A stretch of 64,000 bases of DNA from Actinernus sp. WN-2022 (lineage: Eukaryota; Cnidaria; Anthozoa; Actiniaria; Actinernidae), in assembly GCA_030867875.1 (NCBI GenBank), contig JAOWCC010001589.1:76221537-76285536 (forward strand). The letters are read 5' to 3'. The translations under genes were made by a program, and so were the position numbers. The notes below the pieces were generated by a model. It was not told the DNA's origin. It made no database searches and saw only the letters and a program-made list of their open reading frames with translations. The number at the start of each line of letters is the position of its first letter. Within the stretch, counting starts at the first letter, position 1. Below, in pieces: positions 1-12,138 of the stretch.

Positions 1-109
1 TTACTCCCATCTCTATTCTGAGAACACGCAACTAATTCTCAATAGCTAGCTATAATAGTACTAAGAGCGTAATGCGTACAATATTATCTGCTAGCAGATA
101 TATAATAAG

Positions 110-241
110 CAATTATTGGACGAGGCTGAGCAAAATATGATGAATTGTCTGTGTCTCGCTACCAGTTATTTGCCTCTGCCTTCGGCACCGGCAAATAACT
201 GGTATAGCTCGCGATAGCGATAGTCGGAGTTCCAATAATTG
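110..241. repeat. foldback MITE, family 1 copy A
   Basis: This 132-bp element has terminal inverted repeats CAATTATTGGA (110-120) and its complement (231-241). It contains an inner hairpin whose arms GCTACCAGTTATTTGCC (158-174) and its complement (190-208) flank a short GC-rich loop. A second copy with the same ends lies at 707-861. No coding potential was seen. It is probably a non-autonomous DNA transposon. Confidence 0.6.
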
Positions 242-706
242 ATTTATTACCCAGTGTTTTGTTACCTTTGGCATCCAAAATGCTCGCAATTTCCTCCTCT
301 GAACACTCTGGATTTGTTGTTGAACAGCACTGCGCATGCTCACAACAATATCTGCAGTCAAACGCTTATTTGCGCGCAGTTATTTGCAGGTGAACCAACC
401 AATCAGAATTCGCGATACTGAGGAACTGAATAATAATACTTAATTAGCGGTCAATGGTAAGCAAATACGGCAATTTTACGCCGTTATTATGAGCCATTTT
501 GCTATTTTAAGCACTCAACTATGTTTTTGTCATTTCTTTCTTCTATAAGCTCTTAAAATAAATGCAATTTGTAGCTCGAATAAGAAAGAAAACATCTTGA
601 ATCCGAAATTCATTCGTAAAGAAACCAATTTTATACGGCGTTTCATTTAGCTTCGTTTTCGATAGCTTTTTGTTTTGCTAAAACTTGAGCTTAAAAATGT
701 ATAAAA

Positions 707-861
707 CAATTATTGAATTTGGTTTTCACATGATAGCGAAAATTATCAAGACCAGTCTGTCTGTGTTTTCAGCATCAGCCTTCGGCTGATAACACAGACC
801 TCAGTCTGTCTTCAGTTGATAATTTTCGCTATCATGCTCAACCTTTGTCATCCAATAACTG
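707..861. repeat. foldback MITE, family 1 copy B
   Basis: This 155-bp element has ends like the copy at 110-241 (CAATTATTGAA on the left, TCCAATAACTG on the right). It contains a near-perfect hairpin: ATGATAGCGAAAATTATCAA near 730 is complemented near 818-837, with an inner CAGCC-TTCGG-CTG stem-loop. The interior differs from copy A while the termini are kept, as expected for members of one MITE family. Confidence 0.6.
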
Positions 862-3800
862 CTTATTTACACCATTTCCTTAGTTACTTCTGTTTTTAGA
901 GGATTGGCTGTTTCTATGACGTCATATTCAGTGACGTCAGCTGTCTGACCTAAATATAATAAGCCAGCTCTTTGTAAAACATCGTGTAAAGAAAATAATG
1001 TGGCTTCTCAGTGTCAGGCAAATGCATTCTTCAGAACTGAAAACTCGAAAATCACTCAAAGGGCTTATTTCTAAAGGCATGTATAACTAGAATTAATCAG
1101 ATTATCAAACCGCGTTCGATATATTTGTTTGTATATGAAAAAGGATTGGGTTTCCTATGTGATAACACACAATTAATACTCTTCTGAGACGTTGATATAT
1201 TAACAGACTGAATCTACTGTGGGTGTGCCATATTCAGAACAAAGAATGCCTGCCTTTAAATAATGTGGGGAGTGACTGAGATAAAGAAAACATTTTGGCA
1301 GAAACAAAAGGTTCTACTCGACCACCTGTTAATGAGCACAGGAGCAGGTCCTGGACATTCGGTGCATTCAAATTTCGCGGGAAATGCAGAGAAAACGACC
1401 CTTGAAGATTCAACCTCAAAAACATACAACATGAACTGGTCGAATAGTTTTAAGAAAGGGAGGAAAATGTTTATTAGAGGACCCTTTAACATTTGCAGCA
1501 TGTAAGTTTTTGAGAGTTTTTGAGTTTTTCTTTGAAAAAGAAGTTTGATTTTGATGGCGACTTGCAAAATAAAAAACTATTCTTTCACGGGAAGTAGTAT
1601 GTTTTTTTTCCTTTTAAAAAGAGGAAATGAAAACTCGCTAAAATCGCTTCATATCACCCCTGTTACCAAACAGACAGCAAGTAATACACTATGGAGGCAA
1701 GGTAAGGCATTTTATTCATTAATTCTTTTGTATTTCTAGCTCGTTGAAATCCCCATACAAACGCTGTAAGTATTAGCTAGATATTTAGAGCTTGGGCTGC
1801 CTGTGGTAGAGTGAGGGAAAACAAACAAGTAATACTTATTCGGTTAAAGTGTCACAGGTTCCCTCAGACTCACAGCTAGCAGCGGTCTCTACAGGTAAAA
1901 TAAGAAGAGAGAAACCTCACCTAGCAGGGCGAATGGAACATGTTAAGTTATTGTTCTCAATAAATATATATACACGTGCACCAGCCACCCTCTATTATTA
2001 TATTTTGATAACTTTTAATGCACATGGGACTATTTTCACGTTGATCGTCATTTTTCATTTTACGAATAAGACTTGTGTACTTTGCACACCACTAATAATA
2101 AATTGGCACTAATTTTGAAAGTGTCATGACCATCATATTAAAGTTTTAATGTGTGAATAATATTTTTTATGTAAAATATATTATATATCATATGTATTTG
2201 TACTGAATCAAAGGGAAATATTTTGGGAGGTTTTATTAGAATGGTCATGGGTGCTATGCAATGATATTTATCACTGTCAAATTTCTGGTATGAAATGAAG
2301 GTTTATTTATTAGTTAATCTGGGATTTTCACGTGTGATTTTCTTAGTAATACCACGATCACCTCAGCTTTCTTTGTTTGTTCAGGGACATTTAAACTCTA
2401 AATTCCCTCATCAGCATGGATACTTGTTCTAATTTTCTCTCGTTGACATGCAAGAATGAAAATTAGAAGGGCATACATGCTGATGAGCGTTATGGCAGGT
2501 CATTATAAACATTAGTCCCTAGCAGAGTGCATGAATGCCTGTCAACCCTGTACCCTACCTATTTTATGGCTCAAGAAAGGTCTTCTCTTCATTTGTCAAA
2601 CCCGCTTCTTCCATACATGTGAGATAATTATACTTAAAACCACAAACATGACATGATTAAACTATATGCGTGCTCCTGGAATATTTAGTCAGCCACATAT
2701 TACAAAGTAATAGCATGAAATTAGCTAGTGATTAAATTTCCCCTTGACCCTAATCCCCCTCAGCCATAAATCCTCCCTCAGCTCTCGGGGGAAATTTGAT
2801 AACTAATTTACCTTATGCCATGCCATTACTTATAATAATAATATTTTGGAGTTTGGACTGATTTTACTTACCAGAAACCTGACTGTTAGGTCTATTCGAT
2901 TTTATTAAACAGGGTTAACAAAATCTGCTCTATCTGTGAATAAATTCAAATCAAGCTATCTTCCATAATTTCTGTGGCTTGGCTTGGGAAAGAAATAATA
3001 TTAATTATAATAAATTGATAAAAAGGATGTAAATGATGCTGGAGTACCCATCCAGCTAGCAGCTACATGTAGGTTATAAAAAAACATAGTTGCATCATTG
3101 AAATGATTATGGCAGAAGAAAATATATTGTACAAAATGTTGTAATATACCAAAACAGACAACTGAGACAGTGTTGGGGTCTGGCAGTATTGATTAACATA
3201 ATATAAATTAATATTACAATATATTTTAATATGTTACAATTTATTTACATGATTGAAATATAATATTAATAGTGATACAAAAGCTGGATGGTATATTGTT
3301 AGTATATGGCTGCTCCCCTAAAGCACAAGATAGTTGGTTTACAAAATAGTTACTACGGAGACATACAAGGCCTAACCCATTGGCTATATCCAGCCTGATG
3401 ATAATTGTACAGTATTGCTCAACTAAAAGTAGGCTGCCCTGCCAGACTCCAACCTGATCAGCTGATTCTGAATATCTAGATTAATATTCACTTCACTAAT
3501 TATAAATTATGGAAATTAAAATAATTGTACAAAGTTTGAAAACTAAAGTTAGGTGATTTAAAAACAATTAGGTATAGTCATTGTTGCAATTGTTATTGCC
3601 ATTATTAGCACTGTCATCAACATCAATATTGTTTTGCATTAATACCATCACCAGTACCATTTCCATTGTCACTATATCATCATTGTACATGGTCAAATGA
3701 CCCATATCTCAGTTTCTCTACAGGTAATTAATTTTGGTCAATTTCCAAGTAGCCATTTGTTGATAATGGCCCAACATTGCAAGTCAGTAATACTGTCATT

Positions 3801-4470
3801 ATCATCATCTTAACATACACTACCTGGTATACATATGATATATGTATCAGGAGCCAATTTTATTATGTATATATGATATAGTTACAGTACCAATGCAATG
3901 TTATCAGCCATCCATACAAGTGAACCATTTTGGTTCATTGATAATGCATTTTCTCAAATCCTCATACAAACCTTCTAAAAACCTAACCCCGCAAAATTTG
4001 CCAAAAACCCTAACCATTTCCAACCCAAATCATTCCTAGAACGAAACACCCAAGCTATAAAATTATGAAGGATTTTTCACAGGTTTTCAAGTGATCATTT
4101 GAAGTGGCAGGGTATACTGCAGTGAGGTTTCTCTCTTGTTTTTTACGTGTAGAAAATGGACTTCTGCTATCTGTTAGTCTTATTTAAGCGAAGAAGTATT
4201 TTATAATCAGCTGTTTTTTACTCACTGACACTCGATATTTTATCGATGTCTGAAGTATGGGTCGACATCTCCGCGTATTTTCAAACTCCATCGCTTTTAG
4301 AGCTGTTCATTGGAATCAAATATGTGAAAAGAATCCCTAGATCTTCTTTTCTGACTATTATTTGTACAATTGGAATTACGGAAGTGGAGATGAAATAGCT
4401 TTTTCATCCAAACTCGCGACCAACAACAGAGCAGATAGTAAGCGCTACGTAACCGACAACCCGGAAGCCT
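862..4470. other. no gene seen
   Basis: This is AT-rich sequence with scattered stops in all frames. A short open frame at 1263-1505 ends near a GTAAGT, but nothing else supports an exon. Microsatellite-like AT stretches occur near 2160 and 3190. No recognisable mobile element was seen. Confidence 0.5.
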
Positions 4471-4479
4471 CGCTTTCAA

Positions 4480-4800
4480 TCCAAGATGGCCGAAGTACGA
4501 TAATAGCGAATCCGGGTTTTGAGTGGCGTATTTTCCATATCCTCACTAGCGCAAATATCGATGACGTCACGTTTGCCGCCTTTTGAACTACAAAGATGGT
4601 GGTAGATTTGTGAAAATCACAGAGGAAGATCTAAACAGCTTAAATGAGCTGCATCGCAATGAATATTCCGAGCACAAAAAGCCAAATACGATCCAAAACT
4701 CTCTAAAAAAATTCTTGACTGCAACGAAGAGACAAGAAAAACCGATGAAACTCCCCAGAACAGCTTAGAAAGATCACAAAGAAGTTTATACTGACGGTAA
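4480..4800 (+). pseudogene. decayed exon resembling N-terminus of Crypton-derived/ZMYM-QRICH1-like proteins
   Basis: The plus frame from 4583 reads GGRFVKITEEDLNSLNELHR followed by a lysine-rich helical stretch and a KKFLT segment. From memory this resembles the N-terminus of the tyrosine-recombinase-derived (Crypton/DUF3504, ZMYM/QRICH1-like) proteins expanded in cnidarians. The frame is interrupted by TAG at about 4767, after which a related segment (YTDG) runs into a donor-like GGTAAGT at about 4795. No partner exon was found. It is either a dead gene copy or a transposon fragment. The family assignment is by eye and weak. Confidence 0.3.
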
Positions 4801-4859
4801 GTAAAATGTATGTCGACTGTTCTGATTTTGAATGTTAGTTGCTGGAGAATATACAATAC

Positions 4860-5515
4860 GAGGCAGCAAGGACTGTTGCCGGTGCTATGAAGGGAACCAT
4901 GCAGTCGTCGTAATGTCTTATACGCTTGGAATGACCTAAAAACTGCAACATAAGTTAATTTTGTTTTATAAAATTGTAAATGGGCTTACGCCCACATTTC
5001 TTTCAAATTTACTTCCGCCTTTAGTTAGAGATCGTTCTCGGAACCCCTTGAGATCTAGTGTTTTGCCTGGTACCCTCACGAACAGAGAGATTTGGAAAAT
5101 TATTTTTTCCATCTACTGTTAAGAAATGGAATAAGTTAGATTTAAATTTAAGAAACCTGGACACTACCAGAATTTAACCGTTGTCTTAAAAATATTTTGT
5201 TGTATCATACTCAAGAGTAGGCTACGATTAGGTGCTAACGCGCGCCCTTACTAACTATTTACACGCAATTAATTGCAAAGAGTCTCCTATGTGCGATTGT
5301 GGTACAAGTTTTAAAACAGTTAAGCATTCCTTTCTGCACTGTCCCAGATATGCTGCTCAACGATCATTGCTCTTTACCTCAGCTGCTCGCATTCTAGGCG
5401 ATACTTGGCTTGGTGCTACTCACTCTCAAAAGGTTAAAATCCTGTTACATGGCTCAATTGGCTCTAGTAATTTTCATAACAATTCGTTGTTCTTTTTGGA
5501 GGTTTATTATTGAGG
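4860..5515 (+). pseudogene. LINE ORF2 C-terminal remnant
   Basis: Broken plus-strand frames read like the end of a non-LTR reverse transcriptase. They begin with a region around AARTVAGAM and continue to an intact 93-residue tail (5232-5513) with CDCG...VKHSFLHCPRYAAQR, the Cys/His motif common after the RT domain of Jockey/I-type LINEs. Stops and frameshifts between 4900 and 5230 show it is dead. The following AT-rich 200 bp may be its 3' UTR. The catalytic RT core is absent. Confidence 0.55.
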
Positions 5516-6410
5516 TTTATTAACGAGTGGTATTTATTCATAATTTATCATAAATTAATTTATCCGTATAATATCCAAAACTGTAATATTGTATTGTTGT
5601 TATTATTTCTTTTCTTTTTCCTTTTCCCTATTTTAAAACTGTATATAATCTACATAAGTCTTCTTAGACGAGTGCTCCTGCTACACTTAGGACAATTGTA
5701 GCGAATATTTATGTTTAAATTTAAAAAAAAGTTGAAATGAATAGAGAAGAGTTCTTAGAGCAGTTTAACTGTCCATATAATAAAAAGAAAATTTCACGGT
5801 GGTTTGAAGATATGAAGTTTGTCCTCTCGAACTCGTTCGCTGTCTTCTACTTAGTCGTGTACGGGAACACAGATTACGTAAAACAAAGAAGACAATTACA
5901 AATTCTAAACTGACCTACAGCAAAACAATACCCTGAAATACAAGCAAAATTTATAAGAATTATAAATTAAAGGTAATGAGATAACCATGAACTAGATAAG
6001 CCAGCTATATGTCATGTTGTCAAGACAAGGGACCATTCTTCATTGTCATTGCGTCCAAAGGTCATTTCCTGATCCCATGTATCCTGCATGTTATTACAGC
6101 TAAACCAATCGCAGTCAAGCTTTCACATGCCATATGGCCTGTCTCCAGATCTCTTGGTATGCGCTGTGCTCTTCACCGTGTCATTCCTTCGCTGTGCTAG
6201 CAAAGGCTTGACTCGCACCGAAATTCCCTCCCTCCCTCCCTACACTGGTTCATGTCTTGTCGACATACATATATATTAAAGTATTTTCTGAATTATGTTA
6301 AAATGTTACAATTATTCAGCAACAATGTATCCATTGCTATAATTTCGGCAGTTCTACTGCCTATGAAGACATTTTTTTCTAACGAACTGTGCAGTTTATC
6401 TGCCAATCCT
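5516..6410. other. no gene seen
   Basis: This is AT-rich DNA. One monomer related to the 53-bp repeat of 6871-7155 (ACAATACCCTGAAATACAAG) sits at about 5921-5945. No gene was seen. Confidence 0.5.
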
Positions 6411-6431
6411 GTTAAGGGGGGAATCCCCCAG

Positions 6432-6534
6432 GCCACAGAGGTCCCGATCCTCTATCCCTGCCATGTCACAGAGGTTCCCGATCCTCTATCCCGGCCATGC
6501 CAGAGAGGTCCTGATCCTCTATCCCTAGCATAGC
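6432..6534. repeat. 33-34 bp tandem repeat, 3 copies
   Basis: Three consecutive units carry CAGAGGT-CC-GATCCTCTATCCC followed by GCCATG or GCATAG. They differ by a few substitutions and a one-base indel. No coding role is evident. Confidence 0.75.
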
Positions 6535-6870
6535 AAGTAATGACGTGAGTCTATGGGGCAAAGGCTGACCTGTATGGGAGCACTTCATCCCCACCCAAAT
6601 TTATTACACTTAAAAGAATATTTTTCTTACAAGTATCATAAACGCAACTATCATATTCCAAAGCCCCCTGAGAAAAACAGTAGGGACGGTTCCATAGGCA
6701 TAGACAGTCTTTGAATAGTGACCTCTTTGTAGCCTGGGGGATTCGGACCTCCTGGATGGCCATTATATAGACCTGTATGCTACCTTAATAGGAGTACTTC
6801 ATTCCTTGCCCCTTTTCCCTACAAACAATAGTATTGTTGTCTCCATTTTGTTCATGGGTTGGAAACATTA

Positions 6871-7155
6871 AAAGAACCCTAACCCAGAATACAATGAACT
6901 ACAGCAATACAATGCCCTGAAATACAAAGACCCTAACACAAAATACAATGAACTACACCAAAACAATACCCTGAAATACAAAGACCCTAACACAAAATAC
7001 AATGAACTACAGCAAAACAATACCCTGAAACACAAAATACAATGAACTACAACAAAACAATGCCCTGAAATACAAAGAACCCTAACCCAGAATACAATGA
7101 ACTACACCAAAACAAGACCCTGAAATACAAAGAACCCTAACCCAGAATACAATAC
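6871..7155. repeat. 53-bp minisatellite, about 5.4 copies
   Basis: Repeated units contain CCCTAACACAAAATACAATG, ACTACA(C/G)CAAAACAAT and CCCTGAAATACAAAGA. One unit is internally shortened near 7025. Single related monomers lie at about 5921 (plus) and about 43298-43345 (minus), so the sequence is dispersed as well as tandem. Confidence 0.8.
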
Positions 7156-7471
7156 ATTCTTGTACACAAAGGATCCCATTCGCTGCGCTCACTCGTGAAA
7201 CGTTTTCCGACTCTCGAGGAAAAACGTCATATCTTCTCACCACCGTGTAATATCCTCTGTTTATTAAAGTCGTTATTTCATCTTGAAAGTCCAGTATGTA
7301 AGTTTTTTAAAAACTAATTTTAAGTATCTAAAACGTGCGTGTCTTTGAACTAAACCACCACAACACGGCACTCTTGTCATTGAGCAGCTCAATCTAAAAC
7401 TCGGTTCAAATATGCCACGATTAGAGCTTAAAAGTCCCGGATGTGTCCAAGCGTTCTGCGCGATGCTTGTA

Positions 7472-7744
7472 CAATAGACCGTTTCGCATTCAAGAATTAC
7501 CGCTGGATGCGATGCCTACAGACGCATTTACGTCTAGTCTCATTCTTACATGTATGTTAAATATTCACAAATACCAGCGAGAAGGTACAGAAGATCAAAC
7601 TACAACAATAAGTAGAGTTGTGAACAACCCATCTTCTCGCTGGTATTTATGAATATTTAACATCAGAATGAGACTAGTGTTGAGTAAATGCGTCTGTAGT
7701 CATTGCATCCAGCGGTAATTATTGAATGCGAAACTGGACTATTG
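7472..7744. repeat. foldback MITE with ~110-bp arms
   Basis: The left arm starts CAATAGACCGTTTCGCATTC and the right arm ends in the complement GAATGCGAAACTGGACTATTG. Arms can be paired through ATTACCGCTGGATGC, GACGCATTTAC, GTCTCATTCT and TAAATATTCA to the centre at about 7600. The spacer carries no gene. It is a non-autonomous inverted-repeat element. Confidence 0.75.
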
Positions 7745-8430
7745 ACATATTAGTCAGCTTGCCTGTTTGTTGTTCCATTTCATACCACCTGACTTTTCCT
7801 TTGAGTAATGGCTTTTTTGTTTTGCTGTATCGCAAGAGGAAATGTACCAATTTCTATAATTGGAAAACAAAGCACTGAATCCTCTGGAGAACTATCACGT
7901 GGTCTGAAATGGGGCAACAAACAAGCAAGCTAAGGCCATCCCAATAAAATGATCGTTTACCATGGCCTCTGGCTCATGATGGTGGGTCGGTCGGTAAAAA
8001 AAGTTAGTGGATCTGGAACCAAGTCGGCTTGAAGACTCGCGTAATATGTATTCCCCGACTACTTTTTCCTCGACAATTTGCATGCACGAGAAAGGCAAGA
8101 AATTAATATGTAGAGAGCTTTAAAAAAGTGTAGTTTAAAAAATATATTTATCAATCTTTTTTTTTTACTTTTTCCAAAAAAATGGGGCGGTCAATTGCGT
8201 AATAACTTTTGTTTATTTATCATATAATATAATTATTTATGTTTCTCTTGAAGACATTAGCATGTATTTGTTACTTTTCAATTCTAGTTTAAATAAAGGT
8301 TACTGTATTGTAATGTATAACATATATGCACACATGAACTTTGTCATTGATTAGGCCGATTAGGGTACACAGCAACGAAGAATACTTTTAACTCCCCTCA
8401 TCTAGTGTTGATATTTAAGTTCCTTGATAT
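7745..8430. other. no gene seen
   Basis: This is low-complexity AT-rich DNA between a MITE and the gypsy remnant. No feature can be supported. Confidence 0.5.
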
Positions 8431-8525
8431 TGTAAGCTACACGGACACCATGTTGGTTGAGAGCTGTTTAATATTCATAAGTTGCGAGACTCAACCGCTG
8501 ACCACATTCAGCACATTACATTACA
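8431..8525 (-). repeat. possible short gypsy 3' LTR with polypurine tract
   Basis: Read on the minus strand, a purine run GAAAGAAAGAGAGA (about 8526-8539) lies directly before TGTAATG. The segment from there ends TTACA at 8431, so it has TGTAA/TTACA ends, as LTRs do. At about 95 bp it is short for an LTR and may be truncated. No matching 5' LTR was found. Confidence 0.35.
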
Positions 8526-8644
8526 TCTCTCTTTCTTTCAAGAAATTAACTTCAGTAAGACAATAACATTAGTAACAGTTCATATAGGTCAAGTCTCTTA
8601 GGTGGTCTGACACTACAACCACTGCGGGTAACATAGGGACTAGC

Positions 8645-9824
8645 TTACTGTGTAGTAGGTGGTTCATCAAAGGCTGTGGTCTCGTCTCCGTCAATGGGTG
8701 GATAGTGGAGCTGAGGGACCTCCTTCGAGTCTACCGTGTTATCTTCCTTGGGTGTGTCTGGCTCTGGCCCGCTGGGTTCCTCTCTGTTTGCCACTTCAGT
8801 TGATGTACGAAGGTGTCGGCGACTTCCTGACTCTACTACATAAGAGCGGGGAGAGTGGTGATGTTTTACTACTTTAGCTGGAGACCACTTCTTTGTCCCA
8901 GGTAGGGGTGCCATCCTCACCTGTTCTCCTGGCTGTAGTGGTGTGAGCTCTTTAGTTGTTGATTTATCATGATAGTACTTCTGTTTGGCTTTTTCCATGT
9001 TGAGATGACGTTGTACCTCATGGCGGTTGTAGGAAGTGGGACATAGAAGCGCACGGGAGGATGGAAGTGTTTCTGGGGCGTCGACCCATCAAGAGCTGGG
9101 CTGGAGACAGATTGATTCCCTCTAATGGAGTTGTTCTGTAGTCTAACAGGGACAGGTGTTTGTCAAATGCCCTTTGACTGTCTGAATTGCTCTTAAAAAT
9201 CAGCTTCGCCATAGTCATTACAGAAGCTTGCGAACTCTCCTGAAATGTACTGTGAACCACAGTCACTCCTCAGGGTTTCTGGAATCCCATGCCTGCTGAA
9301 CTGAGACTTTAGTACTTCAATAACTGTCTTACTTTTGATATCTTTGAGTTCATCGACTTCAATGAATCTTGAGTAGTAATCTACCGTCCCAACTTCTGAG
9401 AAGGGTATATATGGTGGCACTGTGGGGGTTAGCGGTTCAGATGAGAGTTTCTTCCAAAATTCCGCACACTTTGTGCAGTTTTTGATTACCTCCTCGATGC
9501 CCGAGTTCATTGCAGGCCAGTAGAACACTTCTCTTGCACGTTGTTTGCACTTGACGATCCCGAGGTGGGACTTGTGAATTAAGTTCAGCATCGGTTTATG
9601 TAGACTTGGGGGCACTACTATCCGCATTCCTTTATAAATAACTCTGTGACTGCTAGCTCACTTCTGGAGTCCCAATATGGTCGTACAGTAATGGGTAACT
9701 CTTTCCTCGAGTGAGGCCAACCGTTGAGGATAACTGATTGCAGCTCTTTCAGTTCATGTTCACTGTACTCTTGTAGGTCTGCATACATGTTCTTTGTGAT
9801 GGATACAAAGTCTACTGCACTCAC
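8645..9824 (-). pseudogene. Ty3/gypsy integrase region, broken
   Basis: Minus-strand frames give, in order, a linker (9618-9824), the H2C2 zinc-binding domain (HKSHLGIVKCKQ...NCTKC, 9627-9460), part of the integrase core (VDYYSRF, RSDCGSQY), the core end (DYRTTPLEGINLSPAQLL, 9266-9018), and a basic C-terminal tail (8998-8645). The stretch between PPYIPFSE and VDYYSRF is shorter than usual, so the first catalytic Asp appears to be deleted. At least three frame breaks split the ORF. It belongs to the same element as 10043-10432 and is inactive. Confidence 0.8.
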
Positions 9825-10042
9825 TTCCTCAAGGCTGTTGATCTCTGGGTTGTTGTCAGGTAGGTATGCCCTTGAAAGTGTGTCTGGTAAGTATATTTCT
9901 TTACCTGCTTTGTACTTTACCTTGAGATCATACCATTGAAGGCTCGATCAGCAACATTCCCTGAAGACGCATCGGAGCTGCTAGTAGTGGTTTCTTGAAT
10001 ATCTGCTCTAGAGGCTTGTGGTCGTTGTATACTGTTGTTTCT

Positions 10043-10432
10043 TTACCAAATATGTAGCAGTGAAACTTCTTGCAGCCATGAACTATAGACAACATCTCTT
10101 TCTACGGACTTATTTGCATCATAAAACTTTAGGACTGGAGGTTTTGAGCAGATGTCCTTCAAGGTAGCGAATGCTTGCTCTTGGGCTGCTTGCCAGTCGA
10201 ATTTGGCACCTGCCTTTAGAAGCTCTCTAAGGGGTACATCTACTTCGCTTAAGTTAGGGATACATTTTCCTAGGTAGGTCACGAATCCCAGGAAGCGCAT
10301 GACATCCTCCTTGCTCTGCGGGATTGGCATGTCTCTTGTTGCAGTGACTTTAGAAGGATCCGGGAGCAGTCCTTCAGGCGTTAACAGGTGTCCTACATAT
10401 GGAACTTCAGTCTGTCTGATTCGGCATTGCAT
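10043..10432 (-). pseudogene. Ty3/gypsy RT end and RNase H start
   Basis: The frame reads VGHLLTPEGLLPDPSKV, then MRFLGFVTYLGKCIPNLSE, then WQAAQEQAFATLKD and PVLKFYD. This is the thumb/connection part of a gypsy reverse transcriptase running into RNase H. The catalytic RT motifs are missing because the frame is joined at 10432-10436 directly to a LINE on the same strand. RNase H continues in broken frames to about 9900. Translation upstream of QCRIRQTE belongs to the LINE. Confidence 0.8.
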
Positions 10433-10435
10433 AAT

Positions 10436-11135
10436 ACAGTGTTCGTAAAGACGTTTTGGAAAGGTAAAAACTAGATTTAAAAATGATTCCGACAGATTTC
10501 GATATTTTGTTGGCTATATGAGATATATATGGTTTCCAAGATAAGTGTTCATCTAGTATTACCCCTAGAAACATGGTTTCTTTTACTTGATCAATTATCT
10601 GGTTGTTTATAACCAACTGAAGATTATGACATTGCCTATTTTGTCTGGGTTTAAATATCATGAATTTTGTCTTTGTTAAATTCAAAGATAGTTTATTTGC
10701 CTTGAACCAATCTGATAATTTGTTTATTTCAGCATTCAGAGTATTGATCAGGTAAACAGGGTCTTTGTGAGAGAAAAATATATTTGTGTCATCAGCAAAT
10801 AGAATGAGCTCTAATACATTAGAAACATTATTCAAGTCATTGATATACAATAAAAAAAATAAAGGACCAAGAATTGAGCCTAAGGTACCCCACAGCAAAT
10901 CTTTTTTAGGAGAAGAAAAGTAACTTTTAATCCAATCTAATGCTATGCCACGAATCTCGTAATGTTCAAGTTTGTCAAAAAGAATGCTGTGGTTTACAGT
11001 GTCGAAGGCTTTTGATAAATCTAGAAAAATTCCAACAGCAATTTCTTTACGATCAATTGCAGATGAAATTTTATCATATATGTCAATCAAAGCAAGCGCT
11101 GTAGAGTGATTTTTTCTGAAACCGAACCGAACTGT
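10436..11135 (-). pseudogene. LINE reverse transcriptase fragment, both ends lost
   Basis: The minus frame holds FGFRKNHST (just upstream of 11090), FLDLSKAFDTVNH (motif A), SILGPLFFLLYINDL (motif B region, with about 20 residues missing before it), and FADDTNIFF (motif C, catalytic DD intact). It then has FLGVILDEHLSWKPYI up to LRTLYYAM. The 5' end stops abruptly at about 11135. The 3' end runs without a tail into gypsy sequence. It is a Jockey/CR1-type RT, inactive through truncation and internal deletion. Confidence 0.8.
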
Positions 11136-12120
11136 GTATTACACCGGGCACCAGTATCTATCCTGAATGTAACTCGCTCCGTTAGTACGTCGAAGTAATA
11201 CCAAGACTTGGAAAAATATGAAATGTCGTATTTGGGAGAAAAGGGGAATGTTGTTTAAAGAAAACAAGTCCGAAGTAGCGCATTTACTTGGCTTTTTTGT
11301 ATCAATTGTTAGTTTTCCCTGTATCGAGGCATCTCAAATTTACAATGCCTTGCCGACTTAGACCGTATTCACACCATACCGGATAGGTTTTGTGTTGGCA
11401 CGATAGGCCTCATGTTCACAAATGAAACGGCTTTTTTTCGGAGCGATTTGTATGCCGGAGCGATGTTGCGCCACTGGGGTCTTCAAAGTGATATAGACTA
11501 AGTATTGACTCGCCATGATGGATCATGGACTGGCCATTATAAAATTAAAGATCATGAAATTCGCAATGTTACAAGATATTAGTTCTGTATTTGTCAATTA
11601 CAAACAATAATTATTGAGAACAATAGCGATGTTTCGATGTTGCTTTGTGTCGGGAACCAATGGATCTCTGGTTGGCACATTAATGCCAATGGATGACGTG
11701 GCAGTGAACATCGCTATACAGGTGGTGTTTTGATGATATTCTAAATATAAAGTTAATGTGTACAATATTGTAATTGATCTTGAAAGAAAGTTGATATAAA
11801 CGAATGTCAATTTAAAAACTTTGAGCATAAAACATATTTAAGTTAAAGTTCGTAACTGATCTGTATTCGGAATGATCAACAGATGGCTCTTTCAATACAA
11901 CTTAATGAAAAGTAATATACGTCCAGAAATACGATTGTTTACATCTTAGCTCAATTTGTATAGTACCATTAATGTACAGGACTTGTAATTAAAATACTCA
12001 AATCTTATTGGCTTGTTGTCATGATCTCTAAATAGCAATAAGCTTAGGAGATGTAAATCTTATAGTGTCGGCAAGTGAAAGAGGCTCTTGGAAAATAAGT
12101 TATATTCAGAGTTGTCAATT
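11136..12120. other. no gene seen
   Basis: Unique-looking AT-rich DNA separates two LINE remnants. No gene, RNA or repeat can be supported. Confidence 0.5.
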
Positions 12121-12138
12121 GATCAAAAGTAATCCTTA

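Noticed and set aside
1263..1505. 80-codon frame ending beside GTAAGT as a possible exon
   Set aside because: No acceptor partner, no recognised similarity and no neighbouring exon; the peptide composition is unremarkable.
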